Positions 1-8,534 of a DNA stretch of 64,000 bases are shown in pieces. This stretch comes from Pseudomonadota bacterium (GTDB lineage Bacteria > Campylobacterota > Campylobacteria > Campylobacterales > Campylobacteraceae): positions 1-64,000 of the forward strand of contig PDPI01000022.1 of assembly GCA_002746565.1 (NCBI GenBank). Direction: 5' to 3'. Position numbers and translations under genes: made by a program. Below the pieces are notes generated by a model, which worked only from the letters and a program-made list of their open reading frames with translations, was not told the DNA's origin and ran no database searches. Positions within the stretch are counted from its first letter, which is position 1. Every line of letters begins with the position of its first letter.

Positions 1-373
1 AGGTTCCTGCCAACTTCGTACTGATTACGGAGTGCCGATTACGGAATGCGGACTTTGTGGTTGTTTCTTTTTTTAAAATCAAAATGTTTTATTGTTGTTG
101 AATGTTTGGTGTGTTTATTTGTGTTTATTATGTATTTTAGATATATGCCTGAGTATTATCATGGTGTTATGAGGGTTGTAGGAGTGGGGTATTTTTGGGA
201 ATGATACAAATGTATGAAGTGTATAATTTATGGTCTGCTTGGGAGTATGTAGTAATATGTCCAATTATATTTCCTTAGGTTGCTTTATGTGGTATATTTG
301 GAATTTTATCAGTTGTATTGTAAAAAAGTGAAATTAACTACTTGCATGAAATAAGTTTAATACATGAACACCA
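1..373. other. Non-coding, T/G-rich stretch with short tandem repeats at its left edge
   Basis: No supported gene. CTGATTACGGAGTGCCGATTACGGAATGCGGA (positions 20-51) holds a 14 bp near-tandem pair (GATTACGGAGTGCC/GATTACGGAATGCG), resembling the CGGATTGCGGAAAACGGAT stretch in repeat copy A. The rest shows no coding pattern in any frame that I could find. Confidence 0.4.
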
Positions 374-400
374 AAGGCCAAAGAAAAGATCTCTGGCCTT
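374..400 (-). terminator. Hairpin downstream of the PfpI-family gene
   Basis: AAGGCCA and TGGCCTT form a 7 bp inverted repeat with a 13 nt loop, just after the stop of the minus-strand PfpI gene. There is no clear T-run on the minus strand, so this may be a weak terminator or an mRNA 3' end stabiliser. Confidence 0.45.
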
Positions 401-406
401 CAAAAA

Positions 407-970
407 TTACTTTAAAAGTTCGTTGAACTTTGCAAGCCACTTTGGATGCGCGGGCCAAGCGGCGGCTGTTACAAGATTTTTATCCACATGGGCATCTTCA
501 AATCCTACATCAATCCAAGTTCCACCTTTTAGATTTAGATCGGGAGAGCAAGCAGGATAGCAAGAGCAGGTTCTATCTCGTACCACGTCTGCTGCAACTA
601 AAACTTGAATGCCATGGCAAATGGAAGCTATGGGTTTGTTTTTATTGTTGAAATTTCTAACTATTTCCAATACCCTTGGATTTAATCTTATGTATTCAGG
701 TGCTCTGCCACCAGGTATAAGAAGTGCATCATAGTTTGATTCATCAATATCATCAAATGTTGCGTTTAATGTAAAATTATGACCAGGTTTTTCAGTGTGG
801 GTTTGATCACCTTCAAAGTCATGGATAGCCGTTTTGATTTGTTCGCCAGCTTTTTTATCTGGACAAACCACATCCACCTTGTGTCCTAGCATCAATAAGG
901 CCTGAAAGGGAACCATCAACTCATAGTCCTCAACAAAATCTCCCGCTAAAATCAAAATTTTTTTTGACAT
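407..970 (-). CDS. DJ-1/PfpI family protein (class I glutamine amidotransferase-like)
   Basis: A 187-residue protein of the DJ-1/PfpI superfamily, cytoplasmic, no signal peptide. The nucleophile elbow is seen as ASICHG with Cys118-His119, and the acidic residue that normally sits near that cysteine is Glu14 in the N-terminal FVEDYEL segment. The family includes deglycase/glyoxalase-like stress proteins and proteases; the substrate cannot be told from sequence. The length is typical of PfpI proteins. It is transcribed divergently from the DUF475 gene and has an AAGGAG-type site before the ATG (on the minus strand, GGAGCTTATT). The ORF on the opposite strand at 342-560 is a shadow. Confidence 0.9.
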   Translation of the reverse strand: MSKKILILAGDFVEDYELMVPFQALLMLGHKVDVVCPDKKAGEQIKTAIHDFEGDQTHTEKPGHNFTLNATFDDIDESNYDALLIPGGRAPEYIRLNPRVLEIVRNFNNKNKPIASICHGIQVLVAADVVRDRTCSCYPACSPDLNLKGGTWIDVGFEDAHVDKNLVTAAAWPAHPKWLAKFNELLK

Positions 971-1097
971 AATAAGCTCCTTAAAGTTTTATGACCTCCA
1001 TTGTAACACAATTAATCTAAATAAGTCAAAAAATATTTTTTAACCATACTTTATACAAAAACCTTGTAAAATACCCCATTTAATTTGTAGGAACATC

Positions 1098-2069
1098 ATG
1101 AAATATTTTTATAGCTCCATAGTTATTTCGCTTATTGGGATTGGGATTTCTTTTTATTTAGGGGGTTGGGCGGCGGTTTATATTTGTTCGCTTTTGGCTA
1201 TTTTGGAGATAAGTTTATCCTTTGATAATGCGGTGGTTAATGCTAAGGTTTTAAATACCATGGAGCCCATTTGGCAAAAAAGGTTTATCACTTTTGGTAT
1301 TCCTATCGCTGTTTTTGGGATGAGATTTGTTTTTCCTGTACTTATTGTTGCCCTTGCAACTGGTCTTGGGATGGGGGAGACTTTTTTGCTTGCCCTAAAT
1401 GAGCCAGAGCATTATAAGGAGGTGCTTGAGGGTAGTAAAGATGTGATTTATGCCTTTGGTGGGTCTTTTTTGTTGATGGTTTTTTTGGATTTTTTGTTTG
1501 AAGAAAAGGAGAATTTTTGGATAAGGATTTTTGAAGATAATTCCCTGGTAAAAAGCTTTTCCCTTGTTAGGTTTAATAGCTTAGTTGTGGGAATTTTGGC
1601 TTCTTTGATAATCTTTTTGCTAACTGGCAGCACTAAGATTTTATTTTCTTGTGTTCTTGCTATTATATTACATGTTGGTATCTCATCTTTGGATAGTTTT
1701 TTTAGTACAGAAACCACTAAAAATGGACTTATGGGTTTTTTATACCTAGAAGTTCTAGATGCTTCTTTTTCCTTTGATGGGGTTATAGGGGCATTTGCCC
1801 TTAGTAGCAATATTTTCATAATTATGATAGGACTTGGAATTGGGGCATTTTTTGTAAGGAGTATAACCCTTTATCTAGTTCACAAAAAAACTCTAAAGCA
1901 GTTTGTATTTTTAGAACACGGGGCTCATTATGCTATTTTGATGCTCTCAATCATCATGCTTTGTGAGTTGTTTTTTGAGATCAGCGAGGTTGTTACGGGG
2001 ACTATTGGGGTTTTATTTATTCTTGCAAGTTTATATAGTTCATTTAAATTCAATAGAAAAAATCTTTGA
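1098..2069 (+). CDS. DUF475 family integral membrane protein (TerC-like)
   Basis: A 323-residue polytopic membrane protein with about eight or nine hydrophobic segments. The motif EISLSFDNAVVNA near residues 37-49 and the second DASFSFDGVIGA near 222-233 are the paired acidic TM motifs characteristic of DUF475, a family related to TerC/Alx-type metal-ion exporters. Function is not established; a role in metal homeostasis is an inference from the TerC relationship. It starts at ATG after TAGGAACATC and is a single gene upstream of ftsW, separated by a 63 bp gap. Confidence 0.85.
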   Translation: MKYFYSSIVISLIGIGISFYLGGWAAVYICSLLAILEISLSFDNAVVNAKVLNTMEPIWQKRFITFGIPIAVFGMRFVFPVLIVALATGLGMGETFLLALNEPEHYKEVLEGSKDVIYAFGGSFLLMVFLDFLFEEKENFWIRIFEDNSLVKSFSLVRFNSLVVGILASLIIFLLTGSTKILFSCVLAIILHVGISSLDSFFSTETTKNGLMGFLYLEVLDASFSFDGVIGAFALSSNIFIIMIGLGIGAFFVRSITLYLVHKKTLKQFVFLEHGAHYAILMLSIIMLCELFFEISEVVTGTIGVLFILASLYSSFKFNRKNL

Positions 2070-2132
2070 TTTTAGAACTTATAAAAGGCTTTTTTGGTAA
2101 AATCCCACACTAGATCATAATAGGAGATTTTT

Positions 2133-3293
2133 TTGGCTACCGATAAAACACTTTTTTATTTGAGTGCTATTTTGATAAGCATAGGCATAATTTTTTCATT
2201 GTCCTTATCTGTTTTTACGGTGCTTTACTATGGTTTTGATGAGTACCATTTTTTTATAAGACAACTTTCAATAGGACTGCTTTCCATACTTCTTATGTGG
2301 TTAATTTCCCTATTAAATCCAGATAAAGCCATGCCAACTATTGGTTTTTTGATATTTTTTTTATTTCTTATTGCCATGGGAGGCATGCATTATCTTCCCT
2401 CATCCATGATAACCGAGTCAGGTGGGGCTAGAAGGTGGATAAGGCTTCCTGGATTTTCCCTAGCACCTGTGGAATTTTTTAAGATAGGTTTTGTTTATTT
2501 TTTGGCTTGGAGTTTTAATAGAAAATTAGACGATAGTAAAAAAACTCTAACTGATGAACTCAAGCTTTTACTTCCCTACATTGGTGTTTTTATTTTGGTG
2601 GTTTACTTGGTAGCTGTAATGCAAAACGATTTAGGACAAGTTGTTGTGTTAGCCCTAACCTTGGCTGTTATGGCTTTTTGTGCAGGAACTAGTTTTAGGT
2701 TTTTTGCCTTGGGTATTTTTGGAACCATTGTTGTCGGAGTTATCGTAATTATAAGATCTGAAAATAGGATTTTGCGTATCAAAACCTGGTGGGCTGGGGT
2801 CCAAGATATGGTTTTAGATTTTTTCCCTAAAAGTGTTGGCGATGCTTTAAGGGTAAATGATGTGTCCGAACCAGATCAGATGATAAACTCCCTAAGTGCC
2901 ATAAAGCATGGGGGATTTTTTGGTGAGGGTTTAGGGCAGGGGAGTTTTAAGCTGGGCTTTTTAAGCGATATTCATACGGATTTTGTTCTCTCAGGTATCA
3001 GCGAGGAAGTTGGTGCCATTGGGGTTGCGGTTTTAACTTTTTTGATTTGGCTTGTTATTTATAGGATTTTCAGGATAGCAGGGCGAAGTACAAATAATGT
3101 ATATTATCTATTTAGCCTAGGCATAGGGCTTTTGATATCCTTTTCTTTCCTTATGAATGCTTATGGGATTACCTCCTTAACTCCCATAAAAGGAATTGCC
3201 GTGCCATTTTTAAGTTACGGGGGAAGTTCCCTTTTATCCCTTTGTATTGGCATCGGTATGGTTTTAATGGTAAGTAAGAGGCTAAAGCATTAA
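2133..3293 (+). CDS. ftsW: FtsW/RodA/SpoVE family peptidoglycan glycosyltransferase
   Basis: A 386-residue SEDS protein with about ten membrane segments. It polymerises lipid II into glycan strands, at the septum if it is FtsW. Visible SEDS features are GGARRWIRLPGFSLAPVEFFK around residues 94-113 and the C-terminal PFLSYGGSSLLSL. The start codon is TTG, supported by TAGGAG seven or eight bases upstream. The stop overlaps the murG start by one base (TAATG), so the two are co-translated, which favours FtsW over RodA. The family assignment is firm; FtsW versus RodA is slightly less so. Confidence 0.9.
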   Translation: MATDKTLFYLSAILISIGIIFSLSLSVFTVLYYGFDEYHFFIRQLSIGLLSILLMWLISLLNPDKAMPTIGFLIFFLFLIAMGGMHYLPSSMITESGGARRWIRLPGFSLAPVEFFKIGFVYFLAWSFNRKLDDSKKTLTDELKLLLPYIGVFILVVYLVAVMQNDLGQVVVLALTLAVMAFCAGTSFRFFALGIFGTIVVGVIVIIRSENRILRIKTWWAGVQDMVLDFFPKSVGDALRVNDVSEPDQMINSLSAIKHGGFFGEGLGQGSFKLGFLSDIHTDFVLSGISEEVGAIGVAVLTFLIWLVIYRIFRIAGRSTNNVYYLFSLGIGLLISFSFLMNAYGITSLTPIKGIAVPFLSYGGSSLLSLCIGIGMVLMVSKRLKH

Positions 3294-4312
3294 TGTTGCT
3301 TATAACGGGAGGAGGAACGGGAGGTCACCTTAGCATAGTAAAAGCTTTGTGTGAAGAGTGCAATAAAAACGGCTTAAAACCCATTTATATAGGTTCAAAT
3401 AATGGTCAAGATAGAAAGTGGTTTGAAGATCATGATGGCTTTTTAGATGCGTATTTTTTGGATAGTAGTGGGGTTGTAAATAAAAGTGGATTTAATAAGA
3501 TCTTATCGCTTATAAATATATTTAAACAATCTTTTCTATGTTGGAAGATTTTTAGAAAACATGGCATAAAAAATGTAATTTCTGTTGGTGGATATTCCGC
3601 AGCTCCTGCCTCTTTAGCGGCAATATTTTTAAGAAAAGATTTTTTTATACACGAACAAAATGCAGTTTTGGGAAGGTTAAATAAGCTTTTAAAACCCTTT
3701 GCAAAAGAGCTTTTTAGCTCCTTTGAAAATGCCACTTTTCATACATCTTATCCCATATCTCAAGCCTTTTTCGAAACCCAAAGAATAAGGAAAGATATAA
3801 AAACCATCATATTTTTAGGGGGAAGTCAGGGGGCTAGCTTTATAAATGTTTTAGCAAAAGAAATGGCACAAGGATTAAAGGAAAGAAATATCAACATTAT
3901 CCACCAATGCGGTAAAAATGATTTTGAAAGTTTGGATTTGTTTTATAAAAAGCATGGTATAAAGGTGGATTTGTTTGAATTTGATAAGAATTTGCATGTA
4001 AAAATGCAAAGGGCGGATTTTGCTATTTCTAGGGCTGGGGCTAGCAGTTTGTGGGAGATAGTAGCAAACGCACTTCCTGCTTTTTTTATACCCTTTCCCT
4101 ATGCTGCTGCAGATCATCAATACTTCAATGCAAAATTTCTTTTGGATAAAAAACTTGCTTTTTTATGTAGGCAAGATAGGGTAAAAAAAGAAGATATTTT
4201 TAAGCTTTTAGATCAGTTAGATAATCTAAAAGAAATTTCATCCAAACTTGCTCTTTGGTCCCAAAAAAACGGCGCAGAGCAAATAATAAAGGAAGTCGGT
4301 GCTACAATATAA
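3293..4312 (+). CDS. murG: UDP-N-acetylglucosamine--MurNAc-pentapeptide pyrophosphoryl-undecaprenol GlcNAc transferase
   Basis: A 339-residue GT28 enzyme that adds GlcNAc to lipid I to make lipid II at the inner face of the membrane. The N-terminal glycine-rich loop TGGGTGGH (residues 5-12), the GGYSAAPASLAA segment, and the C-terminal SRAGASSLWEI donor-binding segment are all present. The length is close to usual (about 340-360). It begins at the ATG overlapping the ftsW stop, and its last 14 bases overlap the next small membrane-protein ORF, suggesting a three-gene operon. Confidence 0.95.
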   Translation: MLLITGGGTGGHLSIVKALCEECNKNGLKPIYIGSNNGQDRKWFEDHDGFLDAYFLDSSGVVNKSGFNKILSLINIFKQSFLCWKIFRKHGIKNVISVGGYSAAPASLAAIFLRKDFFIHEQNAVLGRLNKLLKPFAKELFSSFENATFHTSYPISQAFFETQRIRKDIKTIIFLGGSQGASFINVLAKEMAQGLKERNINIIHQCGKNDFESLDLFYKKHGIKVDLFEFDKNLHVKMQRADFAISRAGASSLWEIVANALPAFFIPFPYAAADHQYFNAKFLLDKKLAFLCRQDRVKKEDIFKLLDQLDNLKEISSKLALWSQKNGAEQIIKEVGATI

Positions 4313-4544
4313 CAATAATCTTTTTTCCATTTTAAAAAGACCATTTATTGGAGAAATCATTGGCTTTTTTTCTATTTTTTTAACCTTGGGTGCTGTGGCT
4401 GGGACTATGGATTATTTTGGTTTAAGGGGTGAAGAGAAGAGGGTTTTATTTAAGACATTTTTATACGTAAGCTTATTTTATGTTTTTGTTAGTTTTGCTT
4501 ATAGGGCATTAATTTTTATAAAGAAATATAATAACAAATCTTGA
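4299..4544 (+). CDS. Small two-TM membrane protein downstream of murG
   Basis: An 81-residue protein with two hydrophobic segments (about residues 17-40 and 49-72) and a lysine-rich C-terminus. It starts at GTG inside the murG 3' end, with AAGGAAG about six bases upstream, and overlaps murG by 14 nt. I do not recognise the family. Coupling to ftsW-murG hints at an envelope role, but that is inference. Confidence 0.6.
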   Translation: MLQYNNNLFSILKRPFIGEIIGFFSIFLTLGAVAGTMDYFGLRGEEKRVLFKTFLYVSLFYVFVSFAYRALIFIKKYNNKS

Positions 4545-4575
4545 AATTTAACTTATAATTTAGATCTAAAAGCAA

Positions 4576-4652
4576 TGGCGCGCCCGAAGAGATTCGAACT
4601 CCTGACCGCAGGTACCGCAAACCTGTGCTCTATCCAGCTGAGCTACGGGCGC
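4576..4652 (-). tRNA. tRNA-Arg (anticodon GCG)
   Basis: Read on the minus strand, a complete cloverleaf is visible: acceptor GCGCCCG/CGGGCGC, D-arm GCTC-GAGC, anticodon stem CAGGT/ACCTG with loop TTGCGGT giving anticodon GCG (codon CGC), T-loop TTCGAAT, discriminator G and an encoded CCA. It is alone, antisense to the flanking ftsW-murG and ffh units. Confidence 0.95.
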
Positions 4653-4826
4653 CTAGTAAATTGGGAAACGCAATTGTATCTAAGCTATCCTTAAAATTGT
4701 GTAAAAATTCGACAATTTGAGCTTTGAATTTGAAAACTTAAACAAGTTTAAAGAAATTTTTTTGTATTATTGCACTCTTTTGATTGCTAAAAAAAGTTAG
4801 GATAATTATAAATTTTTGGAGGATGT

Positions 4827-6167
4827 ATGTTTGGTGTTTTGAGTGATTCTTTTAAGTCGGCTGTAAATAAGATTCGTTTTGCAGATGATGAAAAAGCCCT
4901 AAAAAAAGCCATAGACACACTCAAAAAATCCCTCCTTAAAGCGGACGTTCATCATAAGGTGGTTAAAAATCTACTCAAAGCAGTGGAAATAGAAGTAAAA
5001 GCTAAGGGTGTTGGGCAGGATGTATTTTTAAGATCCATTAGGGAAAATTTAAGCAAAATCCTAACAGCTCCAGGAAATCAAGGCTTTGTGTATGCCCAAA
5101 AACCACCAACCATTATTCTAATGAGCGGTTTACAAGGTTCTGGTAAAACAACCACGACCGTTAAGCTTTCAAACTATCTAAAACTTCGCAAAAAACGTGC
5201 TCTAATAGCTGCTTGTGATTTGCAAAGATTGGCCGCAGTTGAGCAGTTAAAACAACTTTGTGAGCAACATGAGCTTGATTTGTATTACGAAGAGGATAAA
5301 AGTCCAGCTCAAGTTGCAAAAAATGCCCTTAAAAAGGCAAAAGATGGTCTTTATGATGTACTTTTGGTCGATACTGCTGGGCGACTTGCTATCGATGAAG
5401 AACTCATGGGTGAAATAGTTAATATAAGGGATATTTTAAATCCCGATGAGATTTTTTATGTGGCCGATTCCATGACAGGACAAGATGCCGTAAGAAGTGC
5501 ATCTACTTTTAAGGAAAAACTTGGAATTTCTGGTGTCATTTTGAGTAAATATGATGGCGATAGTAAGGGTGGGGTAGCCCTTGGAATTGCTAGTTTAGTG
5601 GGTGTTCCCCTGCGTTTTATAGGCATAGGGGAAAAGATAGCTGATATTGAGAGTTTTATCCCTGAGCGTATAGTTGGCAGGATTATGGGCGATGGGGATT
5701 TGATGACTTTGGCTGAAAAAACCAGTGCTGTTATCGATGAAAAAGAAGCCAAAAAAATCACTAGAAAAATCAAAAAGGGAGAATTTAACTTCAATGACTT
5801 TTTAGAGCAGCTAGAAAGCATGAAAAAATTAGGAAGCATGCAGTCATTAGTTGGCATGATACCTGGGCTTTCAAGTATGGCAGGGCAGTTAAAGGATGTG
5901 GATTTGGAAAATTCAGATCAGATGAAAAATATTAAAGCTATGATAGGCTCTATGACCAAGAAAGAGCGTGAGATGCCAAGTTTGCTAAATAATAGCAGAA
6001 AAAGAAGAATTGCCCAAGGTGCGGGACTTAGCCAAATGGAAGTAAATCGCTTTTTAAAGCAGTTTAAATCCACTGCAAAAATGGCAAAAAGGTTTTCATC
6101 TAAAAGTGGCATGAAAGACTTGCAGTCCATGCTAGGACAGGCAAATATGGGTTCATTTCCCAGATAA
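4827..6167 (+). CDS. ffh: Signal recognition particle protein Ffh (SRP54)
   Basis: A 446-residue SRP GTPase that binds 4.5S RNA and signal sequences and docks with FtsY for co-translational targeting. The four-helix N domain covers about residues 1-90, the G domain starts with GLQGSGKTTT (101-110) and has DTAGR and SKYDGD motifs, and the methionine-rich M domain covers about 320-446. The start has TTGGAGGATGT just upstream. It opens the ffh-rpsP-khpA-rimM-trmD-rplS cluster, the order I recall from Campylobacter jejuni. Confidence 0.97.
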   Translation: MFGVLSDSFKSAVNKIRFADDEKALKKAIDTLKKSLLKADVHHKVVKNLLKAVEIEVKAKGVGQDVFLRSIRENLSKILTAPGNQGFVYAQKPPTIILMSGLQGSGKTTTTVKLSNYLKLRKKRALIAACDLQRLAAVEQLKQLCEQHELDLYYEEDKSPAQVAKNALKKAKDGLYDVLLVDTAGRLAIDEELMGEIVNIRDILNPDEIFYVADSMTGQDAVRSASTFKEKLGISGVILSKYDGDSKGGVALGIASLVGVPLRFIGIGEKIADIESFIPERIVGRIMGDGDLMTLAEKTSAVIDEKEAKKITRKIKKGEFNFNDFLEQLESMKKLGSMQSLVGMIPGLSSMAGQLKDVDLENSDQMKNIKAMIGSMTKKEREMPSLLNNSRKRRIAQGAGLSQMEVNRFLKQFKSTAKMAKRFSSKSGMKDLQSMLGQANMGSFPR

Positions 6168-6212
6168 CAAGCCTTACATGTAGATATAAAAAGTATTTAC
6201 ATGTAAGCCTTG
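6168..6212 (+). other. Long hairpin with TTACATGTA arms between ffh and rpsP
   Basis: CAAGCCTTACATGTA pairs with TACATGTAAGCCTTG apart from one C-C mismatch, across a 15 nt AT-rich loop. There is no T-run after it, so it is more likely an attenuator, processing site or partial terminator between ffh and rpsP than a full stop. The arms share a core with the hairpins after rplS and after the glycine-zipper lipoprotein. Confidence 0.6.
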
Positions 6213-6243
6213 AGGGGCGAAATTATTTTTAGGAGAAATTTTA

Positions 6244-6474
6244 ATGGCTACAGTTGTAAGACTAACTAGAATGGGTCGTAAGAAGAAGCCTTTTTATCGC
6301 ATTGTTGTAACAGATAGTAGAAAAAGACGTGATAGTGGCTGGATAGAATCAATCGGATATTATAATCCTTTAAAAGAGCCTGAGGTTGTCAAATTTGATG
6401 AGGAAAGACTTGCTTATTGGAAGGGTGTTGGCGCTAAGGTTAGCAAGAGAGTTGATAGAATTACGAGCAAATAA
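6244..6474 (+). CDS. rpsP: 30S ribosomal protein bS16
   Basis: A 76-residue ribosomal protein that starts with the hallmark [18 protein letters not shown] and contains the IGYYNPL segment. The length is normal for epsilonproteobacterial bS16. AGGAGAAATTTT precedes the ATG. The following KH-domain gene begins with the base after the stop codon, so the two are in one operon. Confidence 0.97.
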   Translation: MATVVRLTRMGRKKKPFYRIVVTDSRKRRDSGWIESIGYYNPLKEPEVVKFDEERLAYWKGVGAKVSKRVDRITSK

Positions 6475-6717
6475 ATGGTCCATAATTTTTTAGAAACCTT
6501 TGCCAAACTTATAGTGGATAACCCAGATAATGTAAAAGTTGATAGGGTTGATGTGGATGATGCTTTTAGTGAGATTATCATCCATGCCGATAAGGGTGAT
6601 ACGGGTAAGCTTATCGGTAAAAATGGTAAGATGATTAATTCTATAAAAACTATTATTTCAGGTTGCAAGGCAAAAGACGGAAAATCCTATCGAATCACAG
6701 TCAAGGCTAATGAATAA
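6475..6717 (+). CDS. khpA: KH domain RNA-binding protein KhpA
   Basis: An 80-residue protein consisting of one KH domain, with the RNA-contact loop GKLIGKNGKMINSIK at about residues 43-57 (GxxG = GKNG). This family partners with KhpB in other bacteria and binds RNA. The placement between rpsP and rimM is the usual one. It starts directly after the rpsP stop and overlaps rimM by 8 bases. Confidence 0.9.
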   Translation: MVHNFLETFAKLIVDNPDNVKVDRVDVDDAFSEIIIHADKGDTGKLIGKNGKMINSIKTIISGCKAKDGKSYRITVKANE

Positions 6718-7240
6718 GGACTTTTTAGAAATTGCCAAGATTGGCAAAACCGTTGGCTTGCGGGGGGACTTGAAATTACACTTTCTATGCGATTTTCCAG
6801 AGCAGTTTAAAAAAGGTGCCATCTTTGGTACCAAAAAAATGGGCGATCTAGAAATTACACATTTTGATAAAAATCGCTCACTCATTCGCTTCAAAGACTA
6901 CGATAATCCTCAAATAGCACAAAAGTTAGTAAATACCATACTTCTAACAAGCATAGAAAAAACCAGACAAAATTGCCCACTAAAAGATGGTGAATTTTTT
7001 TGGTTTGACATCATAGGTTTAGAAGTAAAAGAAGATGGGATGGTGCTAGGTTTGGTGGATGAGATTAGCAGGATAGCAAATCAAGATTATTTACATATAA
7101 AAACCCATGAAGAATTGGTTAAAAAAGGTTTTAGTAAGAGCTTTCTTATCCCCTATGTGGATAGATTTATCGTAAAAACTGATATTGGGGCTAGGTGTGT
7201 GTTTGTTAAAGATGGACTTAGTATTTTGGAAAGTTCATAG
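6710..7240 (+). CDS. rimM: 16S rRNA processing protein RimM
   Basis: A 176-residue ribosome maturation factor that binds uS19 and helps 30S head assembly. The N-terminal beta-barrel begins with IAKIGKTVGLRGDLKL, and the PRC-barrel C-terminal half carries FFWFDIIGLEV and the IPYVDRFI segment. The length is normal. It overlaps khpA by 8 nt and lies 3 nt from trmD. Confidence 0.93.
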   Translation: MNKDFLEIAKIGKTVGLRGDLKLHFLCDFPEQFKKGAIFGTKKMGDLEITHFDKNRSLIRFKDYDNPQIAQKLVNTILLTSIEKTRQNCPLKDGEFFWFDIIGLEVKEDGMVLGLVDEISRIANQDYLHIKTHEELVKKGFSKSFLIPYVDRFIVKTDIGARCVFVKDGLSILESS

Positions 7241-7243
7241 GGC

Positions 7244-7948
7244 ATGAAATTTACCTTTGTAACCTTATTTCCCGAGCTTATAAGGGGTTATTTTAGATCT
7301 AGCATCTTAAATAGAGCCTTGGAATCAAAACTCATAGAGATAGATTTTTACAATCCAAGGGATTTTACTACAAATAAGCATTTAAAAGTTGATGATTATA
7401 TGGTTGGCGGCGGAGCTGGACTTTTGATGAATATTCAGCCCTTAAACGACACTTTAAAAGCCATAAAAGACAAGGATGAGCATGCTTATTTTATCTTTCT
7501 AACCCCTTCGGCAAAAAGTTTTATACAAAGCGACGCAAAACGACTTACTTATAAGAAAAATCTAGTTTTTGTTTGTGGAAGATATGAGGGCTTTGATGAG
7601 AGGGTTGTAGAAAAGTGGGCCGATGAGGTTTTAAGCATAGGGGATTTTGTTTTAACGGGTGGTGAACTTCCTGCTCTTAGTATGTGCGATGCCATAAGCC
7701 GTCATATAAAGGGTGTTTTGGGCAATGAAAATTCTTTAGATGAAGAAAGCTTTGAAGATGGTTTGCTGGAGGCCCCCGCTTTTTCTAAGCCCAATGTTTT
7801 TGAAGAAAATAGCGTACCTTTAGAATTTTTAAAGGGAAATCATGGTAAAATTACCGCCTTAAAAAATGAGATGGCAGAACACAAAACCAAATTTTTTAGA
7901 CCAGATTTGTATAAAAAGAGTGTGAAAAGGAAAAAGTATGAGAAATAA
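7244..7948 (+). CDS. trmD: tRNA (guanine-N1-)-methyltransferase TrmD
   Basis: A 234-residue SPOUT-class enzyme that makes m1G37 in tRNA. The signature segments [25 protein letters not shown] and [15 protein letters not shown] that form the AdoMet trefoil knot are present. It overlaps rplS by 11 nt at its 3' end, as often seen in this operon. Confidence 0.96.
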   Translation: MKFTFVTLFPELIRGYFRSSILNRALESKLIEIDFYNPRDFTTNKHLKVDDYMVGGGAGLLMNIQPLNDTLKAIKDKDEHAYFIFLTPSAKSFIQSDAKRLTYKKNLVFVCGRYEGFDERVVEKWADEVLSIGDFVLTGGELPALSMCDAISRHIKGVLGNENSLDEESFEDGLLEAPAFSKPNVFEENSVPLEFLKGNHGKITALKNEMAEHKTKFFRPDLYKKSVKRKKYEK

Positions 7949-8294
7949 GTATATCGAAGCTTATGAGATGGCTCAAGTTGAAAAGAAAAAAGTACCTGAT
8001 TTTAGGGGTGGAGATACCCTAAGAGTTGCGGTTATGATTAAAGAAGGCGATAAGCAAAGAATTCAAAATTTTGAGGGTGTTTGTATAGCTAGACGAGGAA
8101 GTGGCACGGGTGAAAGTTTCATCGTTAGAAAAATAGGTGCCAATGGAATCGGCGTTGAGAGAATTTTCCCAATTTATAGTGATAGTATCGAAGAGATAAA
8201 AGTGCTTCGCCGTGGACGTGTTAGACGCTCAAAACTATTTTACCTAAGAGAGCGTAGAGGTAAATCTGCACGTATTAGAGAACTTAAAAAATAA
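7938..8294 (+). CDS. rplS: 50S ribosomal protein bL19
   Basis: A 118-residue ribosomal protein with the typical [15 protein letters not shown] start region and [20 protein letters not shown]-terminal segment. The start lies in the trmD 3' end with AAAAGGAAAAAGT upstream. It is the last gene of the ffh cluster and is followed by a perfect hairpin plus T-run. Confidence 0.97.
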   Translation: MRNKYIEAYEMAQVEKKKVPDFRGGDTLRVAVMIKEGDKQRIQNFEGVCIARRGSGTGESFIVRKIGANGIGVERIFPIYSDSIEEIKVLRRGRVRRSKLFYLRERRGKSARIRELKK

Positions 8295-8301
8295 ATCTTC
8301 T

Positions 8302-8337
8302 AGTTTACATGTAAACTCTTACATGTAAACTTTTTTT
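8302..8337 (+). terminator. Rho-independent terminator after rplS, built from TTACATGTAA palindromes
   Basis: AGTTTACATGTAA, loop ACTC, TTACATGTAAACT: a perfect 13 bp stem followed by T6. Each arm contains the self-complementary decamer TTACATGTAA. The remaining intergenic sequence up to 8534 is AT-rich and holds only the promoter region of the next gene, with candidate -10 boxes near TATTATC/TATAGT around 8488-8505. Confidence 0.85.
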
Positions 8338-8534
8338 ATCAAAAATTAAATCTTCAAACTAAAATTATCTAGCATTTATCAACATTAGCTTTTGTTTTTA
8401 GATCTAGATCTTCAAGTTCAAATAAACTTTTACTTTTCTACACCATCGCAAAGATCTTATGCATTTTTTCTTCTTTTTAACTCGAAATATATTATCATTA
8501 TAGTATCATATCCTATCAAAATTTTGGAGAAAAA

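Noticed and set aside
407-970. Calling the PfpI-family protein a protease
   Set aside because: The Cys-His and Glu are present, but many DJ-1/PfpI members are not proteases; only the family name is kept.
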